The notes under the pieces were generated by a model. The model was not told the DNA's origin and ran no database searches. It was given only the letters and a program-made list of their open reading frames with translations. Shown one piece after another: positions 17,702 to 26,398 of a stretch of 64,000 nt of DNA (its first letter is position 1; every line of letters begins with the position of its first letter). The DNA lies in contig NZ_CP011125.1 in assembly GCF_000737325.1 (NCBI RefSeq), positions 4,650,001 through 4,714,000 of the forward strand, given 5' to 3'. The DNA is from Sandaracinus amylolyticus (GTDB lineage Bacteria; Myxococcota_A; Polyangia; Polyangiales; Sandaracinaceae). The position numbers and the translations under genes were made by a program.

Positions 17702-18976
17702 ATGCGGTTTTTCTCCGTGCGCGGTCTGACCGCCGCGAAGTCCCTGCAGCGCGGGATCTCGGTGCTCGCGATCGCGGGCGCGCTCCTCGGGGTCGTTCCG
17801 AGCGGATGCGCGACCGTCGCGACGCACGACGAGTACGCGAGCTACCGCGGCGTCCGTCAGGCGCGTGAGCGCAACGATCGGCTCGCGGCGCTCGAGCGCT
17901 ACGCGACGAACTATCCGGGCGGCCTGTGGATCGAAGAGGTCCGCGCCGAGCGCGCGCAGCACGAGGAAGCGATCTGGACCGAGGGCAACTCGACGCGCGA
18001 GGGGCTCCAGTTCTATCTGTCGGTCTACCCGGACGGCTCGCACGTCGAGGCTGCGCAGCAGCGCCTCGCGGCGCTCGGCACGGTGCAAGAGCGCCGTGAG
18101 GTCGAGCAGGAGCACGTCGAAGAGGTCCAGCAGGAGCAGCGCGCGGTCGCGGCGGAAGAGCGCCGGCTGTGGGTCACGCGCGCGGTCACGTTCTGGACGC
18201 GCACCCTGCTCGGCATTCGCAACTTCGGTCAGCCGATCTCCGCGGTCGCGCGCGCGAACCCCGATTTCTCGCAAGCGTTCGGGCAGGCGCCGGCGCCGGT
18301 GTGCAACCCGCAGGGCTGCCTCAAGCACTACCATGCGAGCTACGTGATCCCGGTGCCGGGCGCGACGCGCATCGATCGCGAGATGCACGTCTTCCTGCGG
18401 CTCCACCTGGACCGCGGGCGCGTCCAGCGCGTCGAGGTGCTCCTGCCCAACAAGGGCTTCTCGCGCTGGTACGAGCTCGAGAACCGCACGCTCGTGACCG
18501 ACGAGGATCCGTCGCAGCGCATGGCCGCGATCGAGTGGGCCATGCAGCGCCTCGAGCCGGTGATCGCGGAGGTCGCGACGGGCGCGCGCGCGATCGACGT
18601 GGTGCCGGAGCCGATCGCGCCGATCTCGCAGGCGGCCCAGGCGGCGAGCACGCGCGCGGAGGAGTCGGACACCGAGGTGCCCGGCCAGCCGCAGCCCGCG
18701 CAGCCGCAGCAGCAGGCGCCGCAGGCGGGCGGCGAGCAGCCGGCGGCGGATGGCAGCATCGATCAGCTGCTCGAGCAGGCGGTCGGCGGCGGCGCGCAGG
18801 GCGAGCAGCCGCAGGCGCTGCCCGAGGAGCCTCCGCCGGACACGTCGGCGCTCGTGCTGCCGATCGGTCTGCGCGGCCTGCAGCGCGGCAACGTGCGCAT
18901 GGTCGTGTTCGCGGCGGGCGACGAGGACTACGCCGAGGCCTACGACGGCTTCTACATCGAGCTCGCGCGGGACTGA
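17702..18976 (+). CDS. Lipoprotein with coiled coil and Gln/Pro-rich linker, function unknown
   Basis: 424 residues; the ATG is one base after the previous stop. An export signal leads to Cys36 (VVPSGC), a lipobox-like site with proline at -3, so lipidation is likely but not certain. A TPR-like N-terminal part (RLAALERYATNYPGG) is followed by an acidic coiled coil at about 127-155, a central domain with CNPQGCLKHYHASYVIPVPG, and a linker rich in Gln, Pro and Ala (about 325-380). A short final beta-rich segment may lie at the outer membrane. Not assigned to a named family. Confidence 0.7.
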   Translation: MRFFSVRGLTAAKSLQRGISVLAIAGALLGVVPSGCATVATHDEYASYRGVRQARERNDRLAALERYATNYPGGLWIEEVRAERAQHEEAIWTEGNSTREGLQFYLSVYPDGSHVEAAQQRLAALGTVQERREVEQEHVEEVQQEQRAVAAEERRLWVTRAVTFWTRTLLGIRNFGQPISAVARANPDFSQAFGQAPAPVCNPQGCLKHYHASYVIPVPGATRIDREMHVFLRLHLDRGRVQRVEVLLPNKGFSRWYELENRTLVTDEDPSQRMAAIEWAMQRLEPVIAEVATGARAIDVVPEPIAPISQAAQAASTRAEESDTEVPGQPQPAQPQQQAPQAGGEQPAADGSIDQLLEQAVGGGAQGEQPQALPEEPPPDTSALVLPIGLRGLQRGNVRMVVFAAGDEDYAEAYDGFYIELARD

Positions 18977-19006
18977 TCCCGCGGCGGGCGAGACGACGCG
19001 TTCGAC

Positions 19007-19567
19007 GTGAGCGACGAGGGCACACGCGACGTCTCGACGATGAGCCCCGCGGAGCGGATCGTCTCCGAAGCGGTCGGCCGCTTGATGGAGTTCTGGGGCT
19101 TCAAGCGGAACATGGGCCGGGTGTGGGTCGTGCTGCACCTCAGCGACGAGCCGCTCACGTCGCGCGACCTGCGCGAGCGGCTCGTGCTGTCGAGCGGCTC
19201 GGTGTCGATGACGCTCAACGAGCTGCAGCGCTGGGGCGTGGTGAAGCGCGTCTGGGTGCAGGGCTCGCGCGCCGAGCACTTCGCGGCGGAGAACAGCCTC
19301 TGGAAGATGGTCTCGCGGGTGCTGCGCGAGCGTGAGCTCGTGGAGATCCACGAGGCCATCCTGGCGTTCGAAGAGGGGCTGCGCGCGCTGGCGGATCAGA
19401 CGCCGCGCGACGACGTGGAGCGGCGCCGGATCGCGATGCAGAAGGAGCGCGTCGAGGAGCTGCTCGAGGTCGCGCGCCTCGGTCGCGGGCTGCTCGAGGC
19501 GCTCGTCTCGACGGCGCGGGTGGACGCGACCGCGCTCGCGAAACTGCTCCTCGGCAGCAAGGAGTGA
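19007..19567 (+). CDS. GbsR/MarR-family transcriptional regulator
   Basis: 186 residues. A winged-helix domain at about 20-100 resembles GbsR-type regulators: FWGFKRNMGRVWVVLHLSD, then SRDLRERLVLSSGSVSMTLNEL as the recognition helix and a wing around VVKRVWVQGSRAEHF. A C-terminal helical dimerisation region with heptad-like Glu/Arg/Leu follows. Family members are usually repressors in osmoprotectant uptake or efflux; no such genes are next to it, so the target may be the three envelope genes just upstream. The GTG start is 30 bp after the lipoprotein gene. Confidence 0.85.
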   Translation: MSDEGTRDVSTMSPAERIVSEAVGRLMEFWGFKRNMGRVWVVLHLSDEPLTSRDLRERLVLSSGSVSMTLNELQRWGVVKRVWVQGSRAEHFAAENSLWKMVSRVLRERELVEIHEAILAFEEGLRALADQTPRDDVERRRIAMQKERVEELLEVARLGRGLLEALVSTARVDATALAKLLLGSKE

Positions 19568-19613
19568 GCGCGGCGGCGTGGCGCGGATCGTCGGGCTTTT
19601 CCCGGGTCGTCGT

Positions 19614-19671
19614 TTGACATAATCCATCTTCTGCGAAGTTCGTTGCGTGGGCGCGGGGGAGTGGCCCACGC
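19614..19671 (+). promoter_or_regulatory. Candidate promoter with leader hairpin upstream of lipoprotein gene
   Basis: Inside an AT-rich island, a perfect -35 hexamer TTGACA (19614-19619) stands 114 bases before the ATG of the next gene. No good -10 box is spaced correctly. An 8-bp inverted repeat GCGTGGGC/GCCCACGC (19645-19652 and 19664-19671) would form a leader hairpin. Confidence 0.4.
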
Positions 19672-19732
19672 CGTCTCGCGACGCGCGCGCGGCGACTTGC
19701 TCGCGCGCCCCACGGAGCAACGTGCCTCGCTG

Positions 19733-20107
19733 ATGGAACCGAGGCTCGTCGTCGTCGCCGCGCTCGTGGCGTCGGGGCTACTGCTTCCTGGCTGCGTGTC
19801 GGCGCCACGCGCGCGGATCGTCGGAGCGCCGGCGCCGACACGCTCGGGCGCGCTCCTCGCCGAGACGCTCGCGAGCGCCAGCGACCCGATCCAGCGGTGC
19901 GTCGGTGCGACGCGCGGCGGGACGCTCCGCGCGTCACTCGTCTTCGCCCCGCACGGCTTGGTCTCGTCGGTCCAGCTCCCGGACTGGCAGGCTCCGACCG
20001 ACGACGTCGAGATGCGCTCGTGCGTGGCCGACGTTCTCTACGGGCTCGAGCTCCCGCCGTTCGACGGCAAGGAGCTCCACGTCGACGTCGCCTACGACCT
20101 CTGGTGA
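19733..20107 (+). CDS. Small lipoprotein with AgmX/TonB-C-like domain
   Basis: 124 residues. The lipobox LLPGC puts the lipidated Cys at residue 21. The mature part has the same Cys-strand-Cys layout as the AgmX/PglI domain encoded at 15848-16522: IQRCVG, a GGTLRASLVFAPHG strand, a second Cys in MRSCVADVLYG and a final LPPFDGKELHVDVAYDL strand. This suggests an outer-membrane-tethered copy of the same fold. It ends one base before the stop of the convergent BamB-like gene. Confidence 0.75.
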   Translation: MEPRLVVVAALVASGLLLPGCVSAPRARIVGAPAPTRSGALLAETLASASDPIQRCVGATRGGTLRASLVFAPHGLVSSVQLPDWQAPTDDVEMRSCVADVLYGLELPPFDGKELHVDVAYDLW

Positions 20108-20108
20108 C

Positions 20109-21293
20109 TCAGAGCAGCCGGAAGACGAAGAGCGTCCCCGAGTTCGACACCACGCCGCCGAGCCCCTCGGAGAACTCCGCAGGCGCCGCGAACCCGTGTC
20201 CGGCTTCGATGCGGCCCAGCTCGGTCCCACGCCCGAGCGAAAGCGTCAGGAGCCCGCCTTCGCTCTCACCGACGATCACCACGTCGCCGACGACACGCGG
20301 CACCGTCGGCGATCCGCGTCCGATCCGGCTGGTCCACACGCGCTCCCCGTCGGTCGCGCGCAGCGCCATCACGCCGAGGTCTCCCGAGCTCGCGATCACG
20401 AGCCCGCCGGGCGCCTCCGCGAGCCCGGTGATCCCCGTCAGCTCCTCGCGCAGCCAGCGCACCGAGCCGCTCGAGCGCTCCAGCGCGTAGAGCCCGCCCG
20501 CGAACGACGCGACGTACACGGTGTCGCCGATCACCAGCGGCGTGGTGTCGACGTCGGTGAACCGGATCGTGTCGCTCGTCGTGCGCAGATCCGCGGTGGT
20601 GTCGCGCTCCCAGAGCACGGCGCCATCACGCGGATCGAGCGCGACGACCACACCGTCGGTGAACCCCGTGATCAGCTGGCGTTCCGTGAGCGCGAGCCCG
20701 GCGTGCTCGGTCACGTAGAAGCCCTCGGGCGCCTCACGTCGGTATCGCCAGAGCGCCTCACCGGTCGACCGATCGAACGCGGTGACCACGTCCGCGTCGG
20801 TGATGATGTAGATCGCGTCGTCGCTCGCGACCGGCGGACGGCCCACGGCGCCACCGACCTCGGCGTGCCAGCGCACCTCGCCGGTCGACGCGACGAGCGC
20901 GTGCAGGCGCCCGTCGTCGCTGGCGACGTAGACCTCGTCGCGGTCGGGATCGACGAGCGGCTGCGAGCCGATCGCGCCGCCCGCTTGATACATCCAAATC
21001 TCCGTGCCGGCGCCGCTGAGCGCCCAGAGCGCCCCGGCGCTGGACCCGACGTAGATGCGATCGGCGCGCGCGTCGAGCGCGGGCACCGACCGCTCGATCG
21101 GCAGGTACGGTCCCTCGTCCTCCGGCGCGATCCGCTTGGTCCAGCGGATCGGCAGACGGCCCTCGCGCGTGCGCCCGCGCGGCGCGTCGTAGGCCTCGTC
21201 GTACGTGCCGAGTGGGATCGGCGCGCCGCCGCACGCTCCGAGCGACGCGGCGCCGACCCCGATCCCGACCAGCGCCGCGAGCGCCCGCTTCAC
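20109..21293 (-). CDS. BamB-like PQQ-repeat beta-propeller lipoprotein
   Basis: 394 residues. Lipobox LGAC gives Cys21. The body is a beta-propeller of repeated blades ending in a D-G or S-G turn plus Trp: ALSGAGTEIWMY, ALVASTGEVRWH, AFDRSTGEALWR, ALDPRDGAVLWE, ALERSSGSVRWL and ALRATDGERVWT. This matches BamB, the outer-membrane scaffold lipoprotein of the BAM complex. The GTG start overlaps the stop of the upstream YfgM-like gene, the same order as yfgM-bamB in enterobacteria, which supports a BAM role over a quinoprotein enzyme. Confidence 0.85.
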   Translation of the reverse strand: MKRALAALVGIGVGAASLGACGGAPIPLGTYDEAYDAPRGRTREGRLPIRWTKRIAPEDEGPYLPIERSVPALDARADRIYVGSSAGALWALSGAGTEIWMYQAGGAIGSQPLVDPDRDEVYVASDDGRLHALVASTGEVRWHAEVGGAVGRPPVASDDAIYIITDADVVTAFDRSTGEALWRYRREAPEGFYVTEHAGLALTERQLITGFTDGVVVALDPRDGAVLWERDTTADLRTTSDTIRFTDVDTTPLVIGDTVYVASFAGGLYALERSSGSVRWLREELTGITGLAEAPGGLVIASSGDLGVMALRATDGERVWTSRIGRGSPTVPRVVGDVVIVGESEGGLLTLSLGRGTELGRIEAGHGFAAPAEFSEGLGGVVSNSGTLFVFRLL

Positions 21294-22582
21294 TCGGGCA
21301 CGCCCTCGCCGGGCGCGCCCTCGCCCGCGCCGCCCGCACCGAGCTGACGGCGGAGCTGCTCGAGGATCTGCGGATCGATCCCCTCGAGGCCCGGCGGAAG
21401 ACCGCCCGAGCCACCCGGCGCGCCCTCGGGCCCGATCATCATCGGCGAGCTGCTCGAGGCCGAGCCCGGATCGAGCTCGCGGAGCCGTACCTCGGCCTGC
21501 GCCATCACGTACGGGAACGCCGGCTCGCCCTCGCTCGACTCCTCGCGGAGACGCTCGACGAGGCCACGCAGCGCGGTCGTCGCCTCGACGCGCTCGCCCT
21601 TCGCGATGCGCATGCGCGCGATGTGGTAGTCGGCGGGCGCTTCGTACGCGCCGTCCTCGATCGAGCGCAGCTCCTGGTACTGCTCGATCGCCTGGTCCCA
21701 CTGCTGGTCCGCTTCGTACGTGAAGCCGATGCCCTCGAGCGCGCGCCACGCGACGATCGGATCGCCGCCGGCCTCGCGCAGCGCGGTCTCGTACGCGCCG
21801 CGCGCGTCCTCGTTGCGGCCGAGGTCGAAGAGCGCCCTCGCCTCGCCCAGGCGCGCCCAGCGCGCGGCGTCGGACCCGCCCGCCTCCGAGAGCACCCGGC
21901 GATACGCCTCGAGCGCTGCCTCGGCGCGCGCCTCGCGCGTCGCGAACGTGCGCTCCTCCTCGCGGCCCTCGACCGGCTCGGGGCGCTCCTCGCCTTCGCG
22001 CACGACCTCGGCGTTCGCGATCTCGACGGCCTCGGTGAGCAGCGCGCCCGCGGCGTGCGCCTGGGACGCGTGCCACCACGAGTAGCCGACCCAGCCGAGC
22101 GCGCCGACGATCAGCACGCCGACGATCCCGACCGCGATCTGGCGGTTCGCCTGCGCCCACTCGCCGGCCTTCGAGGCCGCGACGCCGATCGCGGACTCCT
22201 TCAGGACCTCCTCGGGGGCCTTCGCGGGCGCGCCGCCACCGGTCATCGCCAGCTCGTCGGTCGGGGCGCCCTCTGCGGCGAGCTGCGCCTTCTTGGCGGC
22301 CTTCTTGGCCGCCTTGGCCGCCTTCGCGGCCGCGAGGCGTGCACCCGCGCTGCCGCTGCGGGCCGCGGGCTTCTTCGCGGTCGAGACGGGGGCGACGCCG
22401 CTCGCCGTGGCGGCCTCTTCGGCCTCGCCTTCGTCCTCGTCGCCGGTGCCCGCCTCGCCGTCCTCGGTGGACGCGCTCGCCTCGCGCGTCTCCTCCGACG
22501 TGTCGTCCTCGGCTCCGTCGGAGCGCGTCTGCGGCTCGCCGCCCTCGCGCTCCTCGTTGTCCTTCTGCTGCTCGGTGGGCAC
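21290..22582 (-). CDS. YfgM-like membrane-anchored TPR protein
   Basis: 430 residues from a GTG at 22582 preceded by GGAGAG at six-base spacing; a longer frame reaches an ATG at 22675 but lacks a ribosome site. The N-terminus is acidic (about 1-58), then Ala/Lys-rich (85-100, repeated AAKAAKK), then one transmembrane helix at 148-168. A periplasmic TPR-type domain follows (ARLGEARALFDLGRNEDA, AYRRVL, FTYEADQQWDQAIEQYQEL), with a Gly/Pro-rich tail. YfgM in E. coli sits beside bamB and cooperates with the Sec translocon and periplasmic chaperones. The long charged cytoplasmic arm is absent from the E. coli protein. Confidence 0.78.
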   Translation of the reverse strand: MPTEQQKDNEEREGGEPQTRSDGAEDDTSEETREASASTEDGEAGTGDEDEGEAEEAATASGVAPVSTAKKPAARSGSAGARLAAAKAAKAAKKAAKKAQLAAEGAPTDELAMTGGGAPAKAPEEVLKESAIGVAASKAGEWAQANRQIAVGIVGVLIVGALGWVGYSWWHASQAHAAGALLTEAVEIANAEVVREGEERPEPVEGREEERTFATREARAEAALEAYRRVLSEAGGSDAARWARLGEARALFDLGRNEDARGAYETALREAGGDPIVAWRALEGIGFTYEADQQWDQAIEQYQELRSIEDGAYEAPADYHIARMRIAKGERVEATTALRGLVERLREESSEGEPAFPYVMAQAEVRLRELDPGSASSSSPMMIGPEGAPGGSGGLPPGLEGIDPQILEQLRRQLGAGGAGEGAPGEGVPE

Positions 22583-22846
22583 GCTTCTCTCCAGGACCTG
22601 GGTCGCCGGGCGGGGCCGGCTCGGACGCTCGCGCGCCGTCGTTCGTCGGTGGGGCGCCGCGCGGGTCTCGAGCACCCCGTCGCGGAAGGCGGCGCAGCGC
22701 TCGGATCACGCGCGATCCGGGCGGGGCCCGGCGCGAGGGCGGGACATTACACGCGGCCCCAAACACCTGCAACTCGCGGCCCGAGCAGGATTCGCGGCCT
22801 CCGACGTGGACTCGACAGCACCACGGACGGGGGACATACGACGGCG

Positions 22847-23398
22847 GTGCGCGCCGTACCCACCTGCCTCGTCGCAGCGATCGCCGCCGCCCTGCTCTGC
22901 CCGTCCAGCGCCCGCGCCTACGAGGACCAGATCGGCCTCGCGCTCGGCGTCGGGTACGCCGCCGTCGCGAGCGACAATCCATTGCCACACCACGGTTTCG
23001 TGGCGCAGCTCGAGGGGTCGCTCGGGCTCGACGACACGTGGGAGGTGCGGGCGCTCGCCGGGTACGCGCTCCACGTGGACGACGCGCTGCTGCACCGCGC
23101 GTCGGTCGGGGTCGAGCTGGTGTACCTGATCGACATCCTCGAGCTCGTGCCGTTCTTCGGGCTCGGCGTCGACGCGCCGGTCTCGATCTGGGATCGCGAG
23201 GGCACGACCGACGCGTGGATCGACTTCGCGGGCCACGCGGTGGTCGGGCTCGACTGGCTGCTCTCGCGTGAGTGGGCGATCGGCGTCGAGGTGCGCCCGT
23301 ACGTGCTCTTCACGTCGTTCGGCGATCAGCCGCCGCGCCCGGCGGACCCGGTGTGGATCACCGCGATCCTCCGAGCGCAGATGCTGTTCGAGATCTGA
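22847..23398 (+). CDS. Small outer-membrane beta-barrel-like protein
   Basis: 183 residues from a GTG, with a signal peptide ending SSARAYED. Amphipathic strands follow (IGLALGVGYAAVASDN, FVAQLEGSLGLDDTWEVRALAGYAL, VVGLDWLLSREWAIGVEVRPYVLF), ending in the hydrophobic strand ILRAQMLFEI, whose aromatic residue near the C-terminus is typical of BAM substrates. It is divergent from the YfgM-BamB pair. Exact family not recognised. Confidence 0.75.
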   Translation: MRAVPTCLVAAIAAALLCPSSARAYEDQIGLALGVGYAAVASDNPLPHHGFVAQLEGSLGLDDTWEVRALAGYALHVDDALLHRASVGVELVYLIDILELVPFFGLGVDAPVSIWDREGTTDAWIDFAGHAVVGLDWLLSREWAIGVEVRPYVLFTSFGDQPPRPADPVWITAILRAQMLFEI

Positions 23399-23401
23399 CG
23401 A

Positions 23402-24973
23402 TCACTCGCAGCCGTAGCGGGCCGCGCGCAGCGAGGTGTCGCCGACGACCGAGAGCACCGCGGCCGGGCTCGAGAGCGCCGCCACGACGCGCTGAGTCCC
23501 GGTGACGGGCACGCCCAGGTCGAGGTCCTGGACCGCGTACCCGTCGTCCTGCGGCGTGAGGCTGTGGAGACGCGTGCGGTTGCGACCGACGGTCGGCTGC
23601 TCGACGCGCGCGGCCCACCACTCTGCGCGGCCATCGAAGCCGGCGAGCGCGAGGCGACCCGAGCCACTCACCACGGCGCCGAGATCGAGGGCCGACTCCG
23701 GCACCGGCGGCGCTGCGTCCGTGAACGACGCGAAACGCGCGCGGTTGCTGTCGTCCGCGTACAGCACGCCGATGCGGCCGTTCGCTTCGACGACGCGAGG
23801 ACGGCTGCCCGCACCGAGCGGGACGGTCGACGACAGCGCGCCCCCGCCATCGACGAAGCCCACGCGAACATGCGTGCCGTCGCCGAACGCGATGCGCGCC
23901 CGACCTGCGCCGGCCGGCGCGAGATCGACGCCTTCGAAGCCCGTCCCGAGCGGGGTGGGGAGCGGCGCGACGGTCGCCGTCGCGACGGGAGGGCTCCACG
24001 CGCTGACGAACGCGTACGTGCTGCCTTCGACGCTCAGCACGACGAGCGCGTCGCGATCGTCGAGCGGCGTGACCGCGAGCTCGCCCATCGTGCGGAGATC
24101 GGTCGTCACCGCCTCGTTGATGCGGCGGACCACACGCGACTCGTGCACGACCGAGAGGTCTTCGAGCGAACGGACACCGAGCGCGATCCGCGGCCACTCG
24201 AACTCGAAGACCGTCGCCGTGACGACCACGAGCTGACCCGCGTGCGCGAACGCGGCGACACGTACGTCGAGCATCGCGAGCGCCTCCGCCCCAAAGAGCT
24301 CGACGGGCGCGCCGAGGGGCGACCCGTCGGCTCCGACGCGCTGCAAGTAGAGGTAGTCGCGGTCGCCGGCCGTCTGCCGCTCTGCCCAGCTCCAGATCAC
24401 GATGGTCTCGCCGTCGACGCCGGGGACTGCCGCGATGGGCGAGGCGAGGTACTCCAAACCGCTGTCGCGTCCTTCCATCACGGGCACGACTGCGCCGAGC
24501 CGCGCCAGGCCCTCGTCCACGCGCCCATCGCAGTCCTCGTCGTGACCCCCGCCGTCGCACGTCTCCGTGCCGGACGGGGTGCAATCACGGCACGCGTCGT
24601 CGCAGTCGCGCGCGTCGACGACGTAGCCGTCGGGCGCCTCGCACGCCGACACGGTGCGAGCGGGATCGCCGAAGCCGTCCTCGTCCTGATCGCGATGGAA
24701 CGTGCGCTCGACGCAACCATCGCCGTCGACGTCGCCCGAGTCGGTCGCGGCGTCTTCGTCGGTACGCGCGGCGTCGCCGAGGACCATCCCGTCGAGGGGC
24801 GTGACGCTGCCGTCCAGGTAGCAGAGGCCGTCACGATGCGTCCCGCCGTTCGGGCACACGCACAGGTGCTGCGCGCGGTCGTACGTGAGGTTCTCGCCAC
24901 AGGCGAGCGGCGTCTCGCACCCTCCGGTCGCGAGCAACAGCGAAATCACGAATGGCGTCGAACGGAATCGCAC
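23402..24973 (-). CDS. Lipoprotein with Asp/Cys-rich MopE-type N-terminus
   Basis: 523 residues from a GTG at 24973, eight bases after AGGAGG (24981-24986); the adjacent GTG at 24976 is also possible. The lipobox region is LLATGGC. The first 150 residues are Cys/Asp-rich with calcium-type loops (DVDGDGC, DQDEDGFGD, DARDCDDACRDC, DEDCDGRVDEG), the putative metal-binding motif found in many myxobacterial surface proteins. The rest is a roughly 350-residue beta-rich region with blade-like strands ending VVVTATVFEFEW, suggestive of a propeller, and a final cysteine. The role is unknown; cell-surface binding is likely. Confidence 0.75.
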   Translation of the reverse strand: MRFRSTPFVISLLLATGGCETPLACGENLTYDRAQHLCVCPNGGTHRDGLCYLDGSVTPLDGMVLGDAARTDEDAATDSGDVDGDGCVERTFHRDQDEDGFGDPARTVSACEAPDGYVVDARDCDDACRDCTPSGTETCDGGGHDEDCDGRVDEGLARLGAVVPVMEGRDSGLEYLASPIAAVPGVDGETIVIWSWAERQTAGDRDYLYLQRVGADGSPLGAPVELFGAEALAMLDVRVAAFAHAGQLVVVTATVFEFEWPRIALGVRSLEDLSVVHESRVVRRINEAVTTDLRTMGELAVTPLDDRDALVVLSVEGSTYAFVSAWSPPVATATVAPLPTPLGTGFEGVDLAPAGAGRARIAFGDGTHVRVGFVDGGGALSSTVPLGAGSRPRVVEANGRIGVLYADDSNRARFASFTDAAPPVPESALDLGAVVSGSGRLALAGFDGRAEWWAARVEQPTVGRNRTRLHSLTPQDDGYAVQDLDLGVPVTGTQRVVAALSSPAAVLSVVGDTSLRAARYGCE

Positions 24974-25044
24974 CACGAGGTCCTCCTGGTCATGGGTCGC
25001 GCGCTCATCGTCGCGCGCTGCCGAGCGTTGCCCCGAACGCGAGA

Positions 25045-25075
25045 ACGCCCCCGAGCGTGGCTCGCTCGGGGGCGT
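25045..25075 (-). terminator. Strong hairpin terminator
   Basis: Perfect 13-bp inverted repeat ACGCCCCCGAGCG/CGCTCGGGGGCGT with a five-base loop, 26 bp beyond the stop of the reverse-strand Cys-rich gene. On that strand it is followed by TTCTCGCG, only a weak T run. It separates the gene from the next reverse-strand lipoprotein gene. Confidence 0.7.
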
Positions 25076-25101
25076 CCTTCGAGCTCTCGCGTCGCTCGAT
25101 C

Positions 25102-26319
25102 TCAGTCGCGCATGCCGCAGTAGGTGCTCGCGCCGCAATCGGTGCGGACCTCACAGCAGTCGCGGTCCTCGCAGTCCTCGAAGCCGTCGCGGTCGTCGTC
25201 GCACGAATTCCCGCAGGTCTCGGCGGTGTTCTCGGTGCCGGGATCCATCGTGACGTCGTCGCCCGCGCACAGGTTGACCATGCCCGGGTTGAACGTCGCG
25301 CAGTACGTCCCCGCGCCGCACGCCGAGCCGCCGGCGGAGCGGATCAGGCAGCAGCCGCGATCGCCGCAGTCCTCGAACCCGTTGCGGTCGTCGTCGCAGT
25401 CGTTGCTGCACGCGGCGAGGGTCGCCTCACGCTCGGGCGGCATCGTGACGTCGTCGCCCGGGCAGAGGTTCACGGTGCCGGGATTGAACGTGGAGCAGAA
25501 GCCGGTCGTGCAGCGCATCCCGCCTGCTTCGAGCACGAGGCAGCAGTTCCGGTCGCGACAATCGAAGAAGCCGTTGCCGTCGTTGTCGCAGCCGTCCATG
25601 CAGGCCTCGACGGTGTTCTCGGGACCGCGCGTCTCGCACGCCGTGTTGCCACCGTCGGGGCGCGGACCACCGTCGGGGCGACGGCCGCAGGCCGTCTCCG
25701 CGCCGCAGCTCACGCGCGAGCAGCAGCCGAAGTCCTCGCAGTCCGCGAAGCCGTCGCAGTCGTCGTCGACGCCGTTGTCGCAGAGCTCGGCGGTGTTCTC
25801 CACGCCGCCACCCGCGTCGCAGCGCATCCCGCCGTCACGCATGGTCGAGCGGCCGCACGCGGTCGACGCCGGGCAGTCACTGCGGAGATCGCAGCAGTCG
25901 AAATCGTTGCAGTCCGCGAACCCGTTCCCGTCGTCGTCGCAGTCGTTGCTACACGCCGCCGCCGTGTTCTCATCGCCGGGGGTCTCGCACTCCATCACCG
26001 TGCCGCCGTCCTGCTGCCGGCCGCAGTACGTCGTCGCCGGGCAGTCGCTCCGCACGCCGCAGCAGTCGCGGTCGTCGCAATCGGCGAAGCCATCGGGATC
26101 GGCTTCGTTGTCGCAGCCGTCGCTGCACGCTGCCGCCGTGTTCTCCGGCCCGGTCGTCGTGCACGCGGGCGCCGACGCGTCGGAGCGCGCCGCGTCCATG
26201 CCGGTGCCGGCGTCGTTCGAGGTCCCGTCGTCGTCGCCGCAGGCGACGGTGAAGATCGTGGTGCACGCGAGCAGCGCGGCGAAGGAAGCACGGCTCGCTG
26301 AAGTACGAATGGCGCGCAT
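25102..26319 (-). CDS. Cys-rich lipoprotein with six DDDxNGFxDCxDxxCC repeats
   Basis: 405 residues. The export signal ends at Cys27 (TVAC). The mature protein is six repeats starting near residues 59, 117, 174, 234, 297 and 363. Each opens with an ENTA-like segment, then a Cys pair flanking Asp/Asn (CDDDGNGFADC-type), D-x2-CC, and a variable tail often ending TxCG. The Asp/Asn pattern resembles calcium-binding thrombospondin-3 or MopE-type loops, and the even number of Cys per unit suggests disulfides. Repeats 4 and 5 share an inserted FCSTFNPGTVNLC-like tail, marking internal duplication. No enzyme motif. Confidence 0.8.
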   Translation of the reverse strand: MRAIRTSASRASFAALLACTTIFTVACGDDDGTSNDAGTGMDAARSDASAPACTTTGPENTAAACSDGCDNEADPDGFADCDDRDCCGVRSDCPATTYCGRQQDGGTVMECETPGDENTAAACSNDCDDDGNGFADCNDFDCCDLRSDCPASTACGRSTMRDGGMRCDAGGGVENTAELCDNGVDDDCDGFADCEDFGCCSRVSCGAETACGRRPDGGPRPDGGNTACETRGPENTVEACMDGCDNDGNGFFDCRDRNCCLVLEAGGMRCTTGFCSTFNPGTVNLCPGDDVTMPPEREATLAACSNDCDDDRNGFEDCGDRGCCLIRSAGGSACGAGTYCATFNPGMVNLCAGDDVTMDPGTENTAETCGNSCDDDRDGFEDCEDRDCCEVRTDCGASTYCGMRD

Positions 26320-26334
26320 GCGGTGAAATCCCCT

Positions 26335-26351
26335 GGCTTCTGTGAGAAGCC
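26335..26351 (-). promoter_or_regulatory. Leader or terminator hairpin upstream of the six-repeat gene
   Basis: Perfect 7-bp inverted repeat GGCTTCT/AGAAGCC with a three-base loop, 16 bases before the ATG of the Cys-rich lipoprotein gene and 48 bases beyond the ComEA-like stop. It could end the lysC operon or act in the leader of the next gene. Confidence 0.4.
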
Positions 26352-26398
26352 GGTCGGTCTACGCTCGGCGCCGGGAGCGCGCAAGCGAGCGCGGCGCG

